Counted from the first letter of the stretch, positions 9,152-18,680 are shown. The stretch: 64,000 nucleotides of DNA from Bradyrhizobium nanningense (GCF_004114535.1 NZ_LBJC01000007.1:310001-374000); one strand, 5' to 3'. The notes: generated by a model from the sequence alone, not told the origin. A program made the numbers and translations.

Positions 9152-9976
9152 TCAATGCGCGGTCCAGCCGCCGTCGACCGGAAGCGCGATGCCGGTGATC
9201 GAAGCCGCTGCATCCGTCGACAGGAACACCGTCAGCGCGCCCAGCTCCTCGACCGTGGCAAAGCGCTTGTTCGGCTGCTGCGCGAGCAGCACGTCGCGGA
9301 TCACCTGATCGCGGGAAATGCCGTGCGCCTTGGCCTGCCCGTCGATCTGCGCTTCGACCAGCGGCGTATAGACGTAGCCCGGGCACACGGCGTTGCAGGT
9401 GATGCCGTCCTCCGCCGTCTCCAGCGCCGTCACCTTCGTCAGACCGACGATGCCGTGCTTGGCCGCGACATAGGCCGCCTTGAACGGCGAGCCGACCAGG
9501 CCGTGCGCCGAGGCGATGTTGATGATCCGGCCAAAACCGTTCTGGCGCATCGCCGGCAGCGCGAGTCGCGTCGTGTGGAAGGCCGAGGTCAGGTTGATCG
9601 CGAGGATCTGGTCCCATTTGTCGACCGGAAACTGCTCGAGCGGCGCCACATGCTGGATGCCGGCGTTGTTGACGAGGATGTCGAGCCCGCCGGACTGGGA
9701 GATGGTCGCCGCGATCATCTCGGCGATCGATTTCGGCCTGGTCATGTCGGCCGGCGAGTAGCTCGCCTTGACGCCGAACTCGGCGGCGATCTGCTCGCGT
9801 GTCCGGCCGATTTCGGCGGCAACGCCGAGGCCGTTCAGCACCACATCGGCGCCGGCCGCAGCCAAGGCACGTGCGATGCCGAGACCGATGCCGCTGGTCG
9901 AGCCCGTCACGAGCGCGACCTTGCCGGCCAGCGCGCGTGCAGGCTGAGATGTCTGCGGCTTCAGCGGTATGTTCAT
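9152..9976 (-). CDS. bdhA: 3-hydroxybutyrate dehydrogenase (SDR)
   Basis: 274-residue short-chain dehydrogenase that would interconvert (R)-3-hydroxybutyrate and acetoacetate with NAD(H), in polyhydroxybutyrate and ketone-body use. Seen: TGSTSGIG (cofactor glycine motif), NNAGIQHVAP, the catalytic Ser with YVAAK (Tyr and Lys), and the C-terminal GIALPVDGGWTAH. The NNAGIQHVAPLEQFP and SAHGLVGSPFKAAY stretches are typical of BdhA rather than general SDRs. It is transcribed away from a LysR gene, with a 179-bp divergent promoter region between them. Confidence 0.9.
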   Translation of the reverse strand: MNIPLKPQTSQPARALAGKVALVTGSTSGIGLGIARALAAAGADVVLNGLGVAAEIGRTREQIAAEFGVKASYSPADMTRPKSIAEMIAATISQSGGLDILVNNAGIQHVAPLEQFPVDKWDQILAINLTSAFHTTRLALPAMRQNGFGRIINIASAHGLVGSPFKAAYVAAKHGIVGLTKVTALETAEDGITCNAVCPGYVYTPLVEAQIDGQAKAHGISRDQVIRDVLLAQQPNKRFATVEELGALTVFLSTDAAASITGIALPVDGGWTAH

Positions 9977-10155
9977 GGCATGGTCTCCGTTGGCGATGAC
10001 TGGGTTTCCAGCCTTCGCAGAACCCTGGAGGAGCGCCGGCCCAAACGGAAATACCGGCTAGCTTCCGATTCCATACGTCCGCGCTATCGCAGGCGGGATG
10101 TCATTTCCCGCTCCGATCGGCTAGATTTGCGGCCGATCTTGCTGGGAGCCGATCC
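9977..10155. promoter_or_regulatory. Divergent promoter region between bdhA and a LysR gene
   Basis: 179 bp with no gene, holding the start signals of both divergent genes. The arrangement is classic for a LysR-type regulator acting on its neighbour and on itself. I cannot point with confidence to a specific T-N11-A operator or to -10/-35 boxes. Confidence 0.45.
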
Positions 10156-11043
10156 ATGGAAATGCACCAGGTCCGCTATTTCCTCGCGGTGGCGCAGCTG
10201 CTGAACTTCACGCGTGCTGCTGAGGAATGCAACGTCACGCAGCCTTCGCTGACGCGCGCGATCAAGCAGCTCGAGGCCGAGCTCGGCGGCGACCTGTTTC
10301 GCCGCGAGCGGCCGGCAGCGCAATTGACCGAGCTCGGCCAGCGCATGCATCCGCTGTTGAAGCAATGCTATGACGCCGCCGCCGGCGCGCGCTCGCTCGC
10401 CTCCTCGTTCAGGAGCGGTGAAGTCGGCGCACTGCGCATTGCCTTGACGCATTCGATCGACCTCGCGCTGCTGATTCCCCATCTCAACGAGATCAGGCGG
10501 CAGTTCAACCGGCTCGAGCTGCGCTTCCTGCGCGGAACGAGCCGCGAGGTCGGTGAATTCCTGAAGAAGGGCGAGGCCGAGCTCGGCATCGCCGCCGAGA
10601 TCGACGAGGCCTGGGACCGGCTCGATACCTGGCCGCTGTTCACCGAGAGCTTCGAGCTTGTCGTTGGCGACGGACATCGGCTGGCCGGCCGCAGCAGCAT
10701 CGAACTGGAGGATCTGCGCTCGGAGCAATTGCTGAGCCGGACTTTCTGCGAGCATTCGCGCCGCATCTCTGCGAGCCTGCGCGAGCACGGCATTGACATC
10801 GAACATGGTCACGAGGTTTCGAGTGAGCGCGATCTGATCGAGCTCGTCGAGGCCGATATCGGCGTCGCCATGGTGCCGCACACCTCACCCGTGCCGGAGC
10901 GACTGACACGCGCCGCCGTCACCGGACTGGACGCCCGTCGCACCGTCAATCTTTACGGCGTGGCCGGCCGGCAGCGCACGGCCGTCGCTAACGCCGTCAT
11001 GCGCATGCTGCGAGGTGCCGACTGGCGTGAGATCGCGGGCTAG
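10156..11043 (+). CDS. LysR-family transcriptional regulator
   Basis: 295 residues, the normal length for LysR regulators. Residues 1-60 form the winged helix-turn-helix (MHQVRYFLAVAQLLNFTRAA, then NVTQPSLTRAIKQLEAELGG). The remainder is a two-lobed effector-binding domain, with ALRIALTHSIDLALLIPHL opening lobe 1. Divergent from bdhA, so regulation of bdhA and the patatin gene is the natural guess. The effector is not predictable. Confidence 0.92.
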   Translation: MEMHQVRYFLAVAQLLNFTRAAEECNVTQPSLTRAIKQLEAELGGDLFRRERPAAQLTELGQRMHPLLKQCYDAAAGARSLASSFRSGEVGALRIALTHSIDLALLIPHLNEIRRQFNRLELRFLRGTSREVGEFLKKGEAELGIAAEIDEAWDRLDTWPLFTESFELVVGDGHRLAGRSSIELEDLRSEQLLSRTFCEHSRRISASLREHGIDIEHGHEVSSERDLIELVEADIGVAMVPHTSPVPERLTRAAVTGLDARRTVNLYGVAGRQRTAVANAVMRMLRGADWREIAG

Positions 11044-11086
11044 CAACGGCGGGACTAGTCAATCGCACTTAGACCTTTGCCAGAGG

Positions 11087-11174
11087 TCGTCATGCCCGGG
11101 CTTGTCCCGGGCATCCACGTTCTTCGTGCTGCGCGGCGAGGCGTGGATGGCCGGGACAAGCCCGGCCATGACGA
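11087..11174. repeat. Palindromic intergenic repeat, CGTCATGCCCGGG type
   Basis: Left arm CGTCATGCCCGGGCTTGTCC and right arm GGACAAGCCCGGCCATGACG are nearly perfect reverse complements, with an inner CATCCACG/CGTGGATG pair, giving one long hairpin between two convergent genes. The sequence type is one I associate with dispersed copies in Bradyrhizobium genomes. It may double as a terminator for both neighbours. Confidence 0.8.
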
Positions 11175-11252
11175 TGTGGGGACGAACGTGCCAAGAAAGT
11201 GCACGGCCTATATGCGAGGGCAAGAGCGCTCCGCGCCATCAAAATTCCAGAC

Positions 11253-11969
11253 CTAGTTCTCCCGGCTCGCGCTCTCCAGCGCCGCGAGCAGATCATCGAT
11301 CTCCATGCGCTTGCGGAAATCGGGATCGACGAAGCGGGCTTTGACGATCCCGTCGCGGCCGACCACGAACACGGCCGGAATGGGCAACATCCAGCCGTCA
11401 TTGCCGTGGAATTTCGCCATGTCCTGATACGACAACAGGTGCTGGATCTCGGTGCCGAGCCAGATCGCGAGATTGAGCGAGAGCGCATAGCCGTTGTCGA
11501 GATCGGTCAGGATCGGAAACGGTGCGCCGGATTCAGCCTTGAGCTGCCCAGTGTATTCCTGCGTCTCCGGCACGATTGCGACGACCTGCGCCCCCATGCC
11601 CTCGATGCGATCGAGCGCCTGGACCACGGCGCGGACGTTGAGCCGGCAATAGGGACACCAATGGCCGCGGAAGAACATCACGGCGAGCGGACCGCGCTCC
11701 AGCAGCGCTGGCAGCGTGACGAGACGCCCGCCCTCGTCCGGCAGCATGAACGGCGGCATCGCATCGCCCGGGCGCGGCGCGGTCTCGCCGCCGCCGTTTC
11801 CGCCCAATCTCGCGACCAGGCGATCGACGGCCTCGCCATAGGCCGGAAAGACCGCGCGGCTGGCATCGGCATAGGCGCGGAGCTGCTCGTTCAGCGTGGC
11901 GTCCATGTCGCGGCAGCGCTGGAAGGCAAGCCTGAGCTGTTCGGCATCGGCTGGCGAGAGAGATGTCAT
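11253..11969 (-). CDS. Peroxiredoxin-like (AhpC/TSA) family protein
   Basis: 238 residues from the ATG preceded by CCGGAGCAGAAG; a first ATG 15 nt further upstream has no ribosome site. After an ~65-residue helical N-terminal region (LSPADAEQLRLAFQRC...) comes a thioredoxin fold with FRGHWCPYCRLNV, where the first Cys of CPYC is the likely peroxidatic residue, then IPAVFVVGRDG near the end. No signal peptide, so cytoplasmic. It probably reduces peroxides or protein disulfides. It converges with the LysR gene. Confidence 0.82.
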   Translation of the reverse strand: MTSLSPADAEQLRLAFQRCRDMDATLNEQLRAYADASRAVFPAYGEAVDRLVARLGGNGGGETAPRPGDAMPPFMLPDEGGRLVTLPALLERGPLAVMFFRGHWCPYCRLNVRAVVQALDRIEGMGAQVVAIVPETQEYTGQLKAESGAPFPILTDLDNGYALSLNLAIWLGTEIQHLLSYQDMAKFHGNDGWMLPIPAVFVVGRDGIVKARFVDPDFRKRMEIDDLLAALESASREN

Positions 11970-12050
11970 CTTCTGCTCCGGCATTCTGAGGCGAATATTA
12001 GTTTCCCGGTTCGGCCGCCCGCAAGGGGCGACCGCGATGCCAGGACCGGT

Positions 12051-12335
12051 TCAGTTCACATAAAAATTGCCGGTCGGATCGAGCCGCCCCGAGGTGGAGT
12101 ACAGCGATCCGTTACTCATGAAGAAGACGGTGTTGTCTGGCACCTTCTTGGCGTTCTTCATCATCGCCTCGTGGTTCTTCTCGGCCGGCGCCATGGCCAT
12201 CGCCGACATCTTGCCGGGCCCGCCATAGACATAGGCCATACCGGCCTTGAAGTCCCAGGTGGCCTCCGAGAACGCCGAGGTGGCGATGACCGCAAACGCG
12301 GCGGTGAAAATCAGGGTCTTGGACACTCTCGTCAT
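12051..12335 (-). CDS. Small exported protein of unknown function
   Basis: 94 residues starting at the ATG behind GGAGGAGCATGTC. A clean signal peptide (VSKTLIFTAAFAVIATSAFS-EA) leaves a ~70-residue mature protein, AYVYGGPGKMSAMAM then ending SGRLDPTGNFYVN, rich in Met and Lys and without Cys. I do not recognise a family. It lies in a 600-bp stretch between the peroxiredoxin-like gene and the divergent cupin gene. Confidence 0.7.
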   Translation of the reverse strand: MTRVSKTLIFTAAFAVIATSAFSEATWDFKAGMAYVYGGPGKMSAMAMAPAEKNHEAMMKNAKKVPDNTVFFMSNGSLYSTSGRLDPTGNFYVN

Positions 12336-12573
12336 GACATGCTCCTCCGGATTGACGTGAACGCCCGCCAATCGGGCGCCCCGTCATCGGACGCCGAATG
12401 CTGCGAAAGTGGAAATGCCGTTGCCCAATCGGATCGATAGCCGCCGCGCATCAACATAGCCCGGCGCTATCGCATCGAGAGCAAGCCGGCATTTCAGGAT
12501 GGACCCGATCTCGATGAAGCTGCCCTCATAGCCGGCGACCAGCGGGGTTGCGGCCAACACAGGAGACCTTCCC

Positions 12574-13056
12574 ATGTCCAGGAGCCATGCCTTGTCGCGT
12601 CTGATCTGGCCGGGCCTTGCCATCGCCGGCGCGCTTACGCTCTCAGCGCAGCCGGTCGTTGCCGGCGAATGTCCGGCCGGCAAGATCAAGCCGAACGCCC
12701 AGCAGATGGTCGACTACAAGCCCGTCGGCGTGACCGACGTCACGCTCGGTACGATCGACCTCGGCAAGCAGCCGGCCCATATCGAGGGCCGCGAGCTGCG
12801 CTTCCGTAAGCTGACCATCGAGCCCGGCGGCATCGTACCCTGGCACAGCCATGACGACCGTCCCGCATTGATCTTCGTGCAGCAGGGCGAGATCGTCGAA
12901 TACGCCTCTAACTGCGTCGATCCGATCGTGCACAAGGCCGGTGACATCCGTCCCGAAGTCCACGGCACCTCGCATTGGTGGAAGAACCTCGGCAAGGAGA
13001 CCGTCATTCTCTATGTCGGCGACGTCCGCAAGGATCCCAACGACCACCACATGTAA
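12574..13056 (+). CDS. Exported cupin-domain protein
   Basis: 160 residues with a signal peptide (LIWPGLAIAGALTLSAQPVVA) and one conserved cupin barrel. Cupin motif 1 is present as PGGIVPWHSHDDRPALIFV with HSH as metal ligands and QQGEIVEY closing it, and motif 2 is the later GDIRPEVHGTSHWWKN. Ribosome site ACAGGAGACC. A periplasmic metal-binding small-molecule enzyme or sensor is likely; the substrate is unknown. An MFS carrier gene follows 89 bp downstream on the same strand. Confidence 0.85.
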   Translation: MSRSHALSRLIWPGLAIAGALTLSAQPVVAGECPAGKIKPNAQQMVDYKPVGVTDVTLGTIDLGKQPAHIEGRELRFRKLTIEPGGIVPWHSHDDRPALIFVQQGEIVEYASNCVDPIVHKAGDIRPEVHGTSHWWKNLGKETVILYVGDVRKDPNDHHM

Positions 13057-13145
13057 CGGGTGCCCCCAGCCCCAGGGCACTCGTTACGAGAGGTGGCGCC
13101 CGGGACTCCCCACCCCGGGCGCCACATTCCTACAGGACAACCGCC

Positions 13146-14348
13146 ATGACCGATCTTTCCGCGTCGATCAAACCGGCCGCGATGACCATGGAAGCGCACT
13201 CGCCGGGCCTGGCTCTGCGCTCGCTCGTGATCGGCCTCACCGCATTCCTGACCGTCGTCGACCTCTTCGCAACGCAGGCGATCCTGCCCTCGCTGACGCG
13301 GCATTACGGCGTCACGCCCGCAGCGATGGGCTTTGCCGTCAACGCCAGCACCTTTGGCATGGCCACGGCCAGCCTCGTCGTCGGCTTCTTTAGCCCGCAT
13401 ATCAACCGGCGGACCGGCATCCTACTCAGCCTGGCGCTGCTGGCGATCCCGACCAGCCTGCTGGCCTCGGCGCCGAACCTTGCCGTCTTCACCATTTTGC
13501 GGGTCGCACAGGGCCTTTGCATGGCGTCTGCCTTCGCGCTCACCCTCGCCTATCTCGGTGAGCAATGCAGCGCGATGGACGCCGGCGGCGCCTTTGCCGC
13601 TTACATCACTGGAAATGTCGCGAGCAATCTCGTCGGCCGGCTGATCTCGGCGGCGGTCGCCGACGGGCTCGGCCTCGCCTGGAATTTCTACCTGTTCGCA
13701 GCGCTCAATCTGGCCGGCGCGGTGCTGGTCTATTTCACGATTCGGCGCGTGCAGCCGATGCATGCGATGACGCCGACGGCTTCGCCGCTGGCTGCCACCA
13801 TCGCGCATTGGCGCGATCCGCGATTGCGAGCGGCGTTCGGCATCGGCTTCTGCATCCTGTTCGCCTTCATCGGCACCTTCACCTTCGTCAATTACGTGCT
13901 GGTGCGGCCGCCGCTGGCACTGGGCATGATGGATTTGGGCCTCGTCTACTTCGTCTTCCTGCCATCGGTCGTCACGACGCTTCTGGCCGGCAGGGTGGTA
14001 TCAAAGCTCGGAACGCGTCCGACGATATGGAGCGCGCTCGCCATCGCCGGGCTGGGCCTGCCCTTGATGCTGATGTCGCATCTGAGCGAAGTCCTTGCGG
14101 GCATGGTTCTGGTCGGCGTCGGCACATTCTTTGCGCAGGCCGCCGCCACGGGCTTCGTCGGACAGGTGGCTACCGAGAACCGCGGCATCGCCAGCGGGAC
14201 ATATCTTGCGTGCTATTTTGGCGGCGGGCTGGTCGGTACGGCCGTGCTCGGGCGTCTGTTCGACGCTTTCGGATGGCATGCGTGTGTCGCCGGGGTCGGC
14301 ATGGCGCTCGCCGCCGCGGCCCTGCTCGCCTTCGCCCTGAGGCGCTAG
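13146..14348 (+). CDS. MFS transporter
   Basis: 400 residues from the ATG of MTDLSASIKP; the longer frame upstream reads through the end of the cupin gene. About twelve hydrophobic helices, with the MFS loop 2-3 region around FSPHINRRTGILLSLALLAI and LVGRLISAAVADGLGLAW in the fifth helix region. The stop overlaps the fixS stop on the opposite strand, so the two transcripts converge with no spacer. Substrate unknown; the subgroup resembles YnfM-type drug/metabolite exporters. Confidence 0.85.
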   Translation: MTDLSASIKPAAMTMEAHSPGLALRSLVIGLTAFLTVVDLFATQAILPSLTRHYGVTPAAMGFAVNASTFGMATASLVVGFFSPHINRRTGILLSLALLAIPTSLLASAPNLAVFTILRVAQGLCMASAFALTLAYLGEQCSAMDAGGAFAAYITGNVASNLVGRLISAAVADGLGLAWNFYLFAALNLAGAVLVYFTIRRVQPMHAMTPTASPLAATIAHWRDPRLRAAFGIGFCILFAFIGTFTFVNYVLVRPPLALGMMDLGLVYFVFLPSVVTTLLAGRVVSKLGTRPTIWSALAIAGLGLPLMLMSHLSEVLAGMVLVGVGTFFAQAAATGFVGQVATENRGIASGTYLACYFGGGLVGTAVLGRLFDAFGWHACVAGVGMALAAAALLAFALRR

Positions 14349-14512
14349 CGCTTGGCCGGGGCTTCCTGCGGCGGCTCGTCGTCGGCGATGGCGCGCCAGG
14401 CGGCACCGTCGAGATCGTCGTACTGGCCGCTCCTAAGCGACCACAGGAAGGCGACGAGGCCGGCACCGCCGAGCATCAGCGCCAGCGGGACCAGGATGAC
14501 CAGGATCTCCAT
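14345..14512 (-). CDS. fixS: cbb3 oxidase maturation protein FixS/CcoS
   Basis: 55 residues, typical of CcoS. One N-terminal membrane helix (ILVILVPLALMLGGAGLVAFLW) is followed by SLRSGQYDDLDG, the CcoS hallmark, and a short polar tail. It is needed for haem and copper insertion into the cbb3 oxidase. Its ATG overlaps the TGA of fixI (ATGA). It is the last gene of fixGHIS. Confidence 0.93.
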   Translation of the reverse strand: MEILVILVPLALMLGGAGLVAFLWSLRSGQYDDLDGAAWRAIADDEPPQEAPAKR

Positions 14513-16701
14513 CACACGGTCTCCCGCGAAGCGCTGCGCGCGCGCAGCGAATTCAGCATCACCAGGATCGAGGATCCGCTCATGGCCGCCGCCGCGATCA
14601 GGGGCGTCACGACGCCGCTGATCGCAACCGGCACGGCGAGGACATTGTAGCCGATCGCGAGCCAGAGGTTCTGCCGCATCAGATGCAGCGCCTTGCGCGA
14701 GGCATCGATCGCGGCAACCACCGGCGCCAACGGCCGGCCGAGGAAGACGAGATCGGCGGTCGCCTGGCTCAGATGCGCGGCCGAGATCGGCGACATCGAG
14801 ACATGGGCCGCCGCGAGCGAGGGCGCGTCGTTCATGCCGTCGCCGACCATCAGCACCTTGGCGCCGCGCTGCTTCAATTCCTCGATCCGCGCGATCTTGT
14901 CGGCCGGCGTGACGCCGGCGCGCCATTCCGGAATTTCGAGCGCATGGGCCGCCGCCTTCACCGCCGGCTCGCGGTCGCCGGAGAGAATCTCGATGCCGAC
15001 GTTGCGCGCCTTCAGCGCTGCGATCACAGCCTGTGCGTCCGGACGCAAGCCCTGGCGGACCGAGAGCACGAATCTCTCGCTGCCCTTGCTGAAAGCGACG
15101 ATGGAGGCTTCGGGATCGACCATGGCGCTGCCGACCAGTGCTTCCGCGCCGCAGAAAGAGGGACGACCAAGGCGAAGCTCGACACCGTCCACAATTGCGC
15201 GAACGCCCTGCCCGGCCTCCTCGACCGCACCGACAACAGGCGATTTGGCGCCCGCGGCCTGCGCGACGGCGGCGGCGACCGGATGATGGCTCGACAGCGC
15301 AAGCCGGCCGGCGAGCTCGAAGATGTCGGCGGGGATGTCGGCGGCATTCATCACTTCGAGATCGGGCAGCGTCAGCGTGCCGGTCTTGTCGAAGATGACG
15401 TGGTCGGCCTCCGCAAGCCGCTCGATCGCGTCGCCGGAATTCAGCAGCACGCCGGACTTGAACATCGCGCCGGAGGCGATGGTCTGCACGGTCGGAATCG
15501 CAAGCCCCAGCGCGCAGGGACAGGTGATGATCAGCACGGCGACGCCGGTCACGATCGCATCATGCCAGGACGCGCCGGCAATGACCCAGCCGAGGATGGT
15601 GATGAGCGCCGTCGCATGCACCACCGGCGCATAGAGCCGCGAGGCGCGGTCGGCGAGGCGCATGTAGCGCGAGCGCGCCTGCAGCGCATTGTCGAGCAGC
15701 CGCGTGATCTCGGCGAGCAGCGTCGCCTCGGACGCGGCCGAGACCCGCACCCGCAGCGTGCCGGAGATGTTCATCGATCCCGCATAGACCGGCGTGCCCT
15801 GCTCGGCCGTGACATAGAGCGTCTCGCCGGTGATCAGGCTCTGGTCGATCTCCGAACGTCCCTCGATCACGGTGCCGTCGACCGCGCAGCGCTCGCCGGG
15901 CCTGAGCAGCACGATGTCGCCGGGATGGATCGCGGCCACCGGCACCTGCGAGATTTCATCGGGTCCGACGAACTTGGCGGCCGTCTCCGCCTTCAGCGCG
16001 GCGAGATTGCCGGCGACCGCACGGGTCCGCCGCCGCATGTTCTGGTCGAGGAAGCGGCCGACCAAAAGGAAAGTCAGCAGCATGATCGCCGCGTCGAAAT
16101 AGGCGTGCTCGGCGTGGTGGATGGTCTCGACCACGGACATGCCGAGCGCGAGGATCACGCCGATCGAGATCGGAACGTCCATATTGGTCGTCTTTGCCGA
16201 CAGCGCGCGCCAGGCCGAGCGGAAGAACGGCTGGCCGGCATAAGCCGCCGCCGGCAGCGCGATTAGCGCCGAGAGCCAGTGGAAGAAGTCGCGCTGCTCG
16301 GGCAGCATGTCCGAGACGTTACCCGACCACACCGGGATCGACAGCATCATCACGTTCATGGTGGCGAAGGCGGCGACGCCGAGGCAGCGCAGCAGGAAGC
16401 GCGATTCGGCGACCTCCGCCACCTCCGCGCTCTCGGTCTCGAACGGATAGGCCTTGTAGCCGAGCTCCTCGAGCCGGTCGATGAAACGGCCAGGGTCGAG
16501 CGTGCCCGCCTTCCATTCCAGCGCGACGCGGCGGTCGGTGAGGTTGACGCGCGCCAGCGTGACGTCGGGGATGGCGGACAGGCCGCGTTCGATCTTCGCC
16601 ATGCAGCCGGCGCAGTGAACGCCTTCGACCGCGAGGTCGATATGCTGAACGCCCTCGCCCGCATCGCGAACATAATGGGAGAAATCGCGCGTGACCTGCA
16701 T
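14512..16701 (-). CDS. fixI: P1B-type copper-transporting ATPase FixI/CcoI
   Basis: 729 residues starting at the ATG 12 nt after the fixH stop, with AAGGA about 10 nt upstream; the longer frame to 17001 runs through fixH and is rejected. Order: heavy-metal domain with GVHCAGC (near residues 27-33), eight membrane helices, phosphatase TGET (about 300), TCPCALGLAIP (metal-binding CPC in the membrane), DKTGTLT (phosphorylated Asp), HP of SSHHPVA, and GDGMNDAPSLAAA. CcoI supplies copper for the CuB site of cbb3 oxidase. Confidence 0.96.
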   Translation of the reverse strand: MQVTRDFSHYVRDAGEGVQHIDLAVEGVHCAGCMAKIERGLSAIPDVTLARVNLTDRRVALEWKAGTLDPGRFIDRLEELGYKAYPFETESAEVAEVAESRFLLRCLGVAAFATMNVMMLSIPVWSGNVSDMLPEQRDFFHWLSALIALPAAAYAGQPFFRSAWRALSAKTTNMDVPISIGVILALGMSVVETIHHAEHAYFDAAIMLLTFLLVGRFLDQNMRRRTRAVAGNLAALKAETAAKFVGPDEISQVPVAAIHPGDIVLLRPGERCAVDGTVIEGRSEIDQSLITGETLYVTAEQGTPVYAGSMNISGTLRVRVSAASEATLLAEITRLLDNALQARSRYMRLADRASRLYAPVVHATALITILGWVIAGASWHDAIVTGVAVLIITCPCALGLAIPTVQTIASGAMFKSGVLLNSGDAIERLAEADHVIFDKTGTLTLPDLEVMNAADIPADIFELAGRLALSSHHPVAAAVAQAAGAKSPVVGAVEEAGQGVRAIVDGVELRLGRPSFCGAEALVGSAMVDPEASIVAFSKGSERFVLSVRQGLRPDAQAVIAALKARNVGIEILSGDREPAVKAAAHALEIPEWRAGVTPADKIARIEELKQRGAKVLMVGDGMNDAPSLAAAHVSMSPISAAHLSQATADLVFLGRPLAPVVAAIDASRKALHLMRQNLWLAIGYNVLAVPVAISGVVTPLIAAAAMSGSSILVMLNSLRARSASRETV

Positions 16702-16712
16702 GGCAAAATCCT

Positions 16713-17198
16713 TCAATTCAGGATCACGCGGTTGCGCGACATGAACACGCGCGTCCCCCGCGCCTCGCCCTCGATCACCAGGTCCCACTGGCCCGGCGCG
16801 ACGGACGCGGCATCGCCGCGATAGAGGCCGATGCCGGCTTCGGTGAGCTCGACCGCGAGATCGGCCCGCTTGTCGGTCGGCCGCTCCAGGCGGCCGCCGA
16901 ATTTCAGCCCCGAGATCGGCTGGCCGCCGGCATCGCGCGCTTCGACCTGGACCATTGCGCCGCCGTCGTTGCGGCGCTCGATATGGGCGTTGACCTTCCA
17001 TTTGCGCGCGGCCTGGTCCTGCGCCGCCGAGATCTCGCGGTCGTAGGTCAGGCCGGCAGCATAGGGGCTGTCGACGTCAGTGCCGGGCAGCGTCGCGATC
17101 GCGAGCTTCATCATGGTGACGTTGACGCCGATCACGACGCCGAAGAAGGCGACCAGCATCAGGAAAACCTTGGTTCCGGTCAGCGGCTTGGATGACAT
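16713..17198 (-). CDS. fixH: FixH/CcoH, cbb3 oxidase assembly membrane protein
   Basis: 161 residues with an N-terminal membrane anchor (TKVFLMLVAFFGVVIGVNVTMM) and a periplasmic beta-rich domain. The NVTMMKLAIATLPGTDVDSPY stretch just after the helix is a FixH feature. It lies between fixG (15-nt gap) and fixI (12 nt). It assists CcoN/O/P assembly together with CcoI. Confidence 0.93.
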   Translation of the reverse strand: MSSKPLTGTKVFLMLVAFFGVVIGVNVTMMKLAIATLPGTDVDSPYAAGLTYDREISAAQDQAARKWKVNAHIERRNDGGAMVQVEARDAGGQPISGLKFGGRLERPTDKRADLAVELTEAGIGLYRGDAASVAPGQWDLVIEGEARGTRVFMSRNRVILN

Positions 17199-17213
17199 GA
17201 TGGTCTCCTGGAC

Positions 17214-18680
17214 TTACGGCGCGACGAAATTGTCGGTGGCGCTCGCGGCGACGCCTAGTCCGATATCCATCACGTGGACGCGGACCGGAATCGACTTCTC
17301 CGGATTGTTTTCAGCCGGCGCGGTGACGAGCAGCCGCAGCTCGCTGGTGGAGTCGCGCGGGATCACGATGATCGGCCGGTCCGGCGTCACCGAATCGGCG
17401 CCGACGACATGCATCGTGGGATTGACCGGCCCCTCCACGTCGATGGCGATGGCGCGGTCGTAGCCGCTCTTGTTCAGCAGCCGCACCGTGTAGGCGTTGC
17501 GGATCGAGCCGTCGCTGAGCTTGACCGCGACCGGATTGCGGTCATGCAGCACGTTGACGTCGAGCAGGCTGCGGGTCGCGAGCGTATAGACCATGAAGCC
17601 GCCGACCGCTGCGATGATCGCGCTGTAGACGATGGTGCGGGCCCGGACGATCCGGTAGATCGGCGCCTTGCCTTCCTGGCGGCGATGGATGTTGATGTCG
17701 TTGTCGTAGCCGATCAGCCGCTTCGGCCGGCCGATCTTGGCCATCACGTTGTCGCAGGCATCGATGCAGAGGCCGCACTGGATGCATTCCATCTGCGGTC
17801 CGTTGCGGATGTCGATGCCGGTCGGACAGACCGCGACGCATTGGTAGCAATCGACGCAATCGCCGACCTGCTGGCCGAGCGCGCGCAGCTCGGCGGCCTT
17901 CTTCACCGAGGTGCGCTTCTCGCCGCGGTCGTAGCGATAAGTGACATTGAGGGCCCATTCGTCGGTGAGCGCGGCCTGGATGCGCGGCCACGGGCACATA
18001 TAGGTGCAGACCTGCTCGCGCATGTAGCCGGCGAGCAGATAGGTCGATGCCGTGAGGATGCCGATCCAGATATAGGCGATCATCGGCCCCTGGAAGGTGA
18101 CGAGCTCCTTCACCAGGGTCGGCGCGTCGTTGAAGTAGAGCACCCAGGCGCCGCCGGTCCACCAGGCGATCATGAGCCAGATCGAATGCTTGAGCACGAT
18201 CTCGGAGACGCGCTCGAGCTTCAGGGGATCGGACGATTTGGCCTTCTTCATCCGCTCGCGCCGGTCACCCTCGATCAGACGTTCGACCGCGTAGAACAAG
18301 TCGGTCCACACCGTCTGCGGACAGAGGTAGCCGCACCAGATGCGCCCGCCGACCGAGTTCATCAGGAACAGCGCCACCGCGGCCACGATCAGCAGGCCGG
18401 TAAAGTAGTAGACCTCCTGCGGCCACAGCTCGATGAAGAAGAAGTAGAAGCGGCTGTTGGGAAGGTCGATCAGCACCGCCTGGCTGGGGGCGCCGAGGCC
18501 GCGGTTCCAGCGCACGAACGGCAGGAAATAGTAGACGCCGAGGCAGATCGCCATCAGGCCCCATTTGATGCGGCGGAACGTGCCGGAGACGCTCTGGGGG
18601 TAGACCTTCTTGCGGGCCGCGTAGAGCGGCCCGTTGTCGTCCACAGGCTTGAGCTCGTTCGGATTGACGGTCTTGTTCAT
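17214..18680 (-). CDS. fixG: FixG/CcoG, membrane iron-sulfur protein of cbb3 oxidase assembly
   Basis: 488 residues from the ATG of MNKTVNPNEL. Several membrane helices, a CGYLCPQTVWTDLF motif, and two ferredoxin clusters: CVDCYQCVAVCP and CIQCGLCIDACD. CcoG acts as a cupric reductase for copper supply to cbb3. A perfect FixK box lies 67 bp upstream, so fixGHIS has its own promoter, separated from fixP by 124 bp. Confidence 0.95.
   Translation of the reverse strand: MNKTVNPNELKPVDDNGPLYAARKKVYPQSVSGTFRRIKWGLMAICLGVYYFLPFVRWNRGLGAPSQAVLIDLPNSRFYFFFIELWPQEVYYFTGLLIVAAVALFLMNSVGGRIWCGYLCPQTVWTDLFYAVERLIEGDRRERMKKAKSSDPLKLERVSEIVLKHSIWLMIAWWTGGAWVLYFNDAPTLVKELVTFQGPMIAYIWIGILTASTYLLAGYMREQVCTYMCPWPRIQAALTDEWALNVTYRYDRGEKRTSVKKAAELRALGQQVGDCVDCYQCVAVCPTGIDIRNGPQMECIQCGLCIDACDNVMAKIGRPKRLIGYDNDINIHRRQEGKAPIYRIVRARTIVYSAIIAAVGGFMVYTLATRSLLDVNVLHDRNPVAVKLSDGSIRNAYTVRLLNKSGYDRAIAIDVEGPVNPTMHVVGADSVTPDRPIIVIPRDSTSELRLLVTAPAENNPEKSIPVRVHVMDIGLGVAASATDNFVAP

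Noticed and set aside
14683..16266. 527-codon open frame on the plus strand opposite fixI
   Set aside because: Antisense shadow of the P-type ATPase gene; no signal peptide, domain or ribosome site of note.
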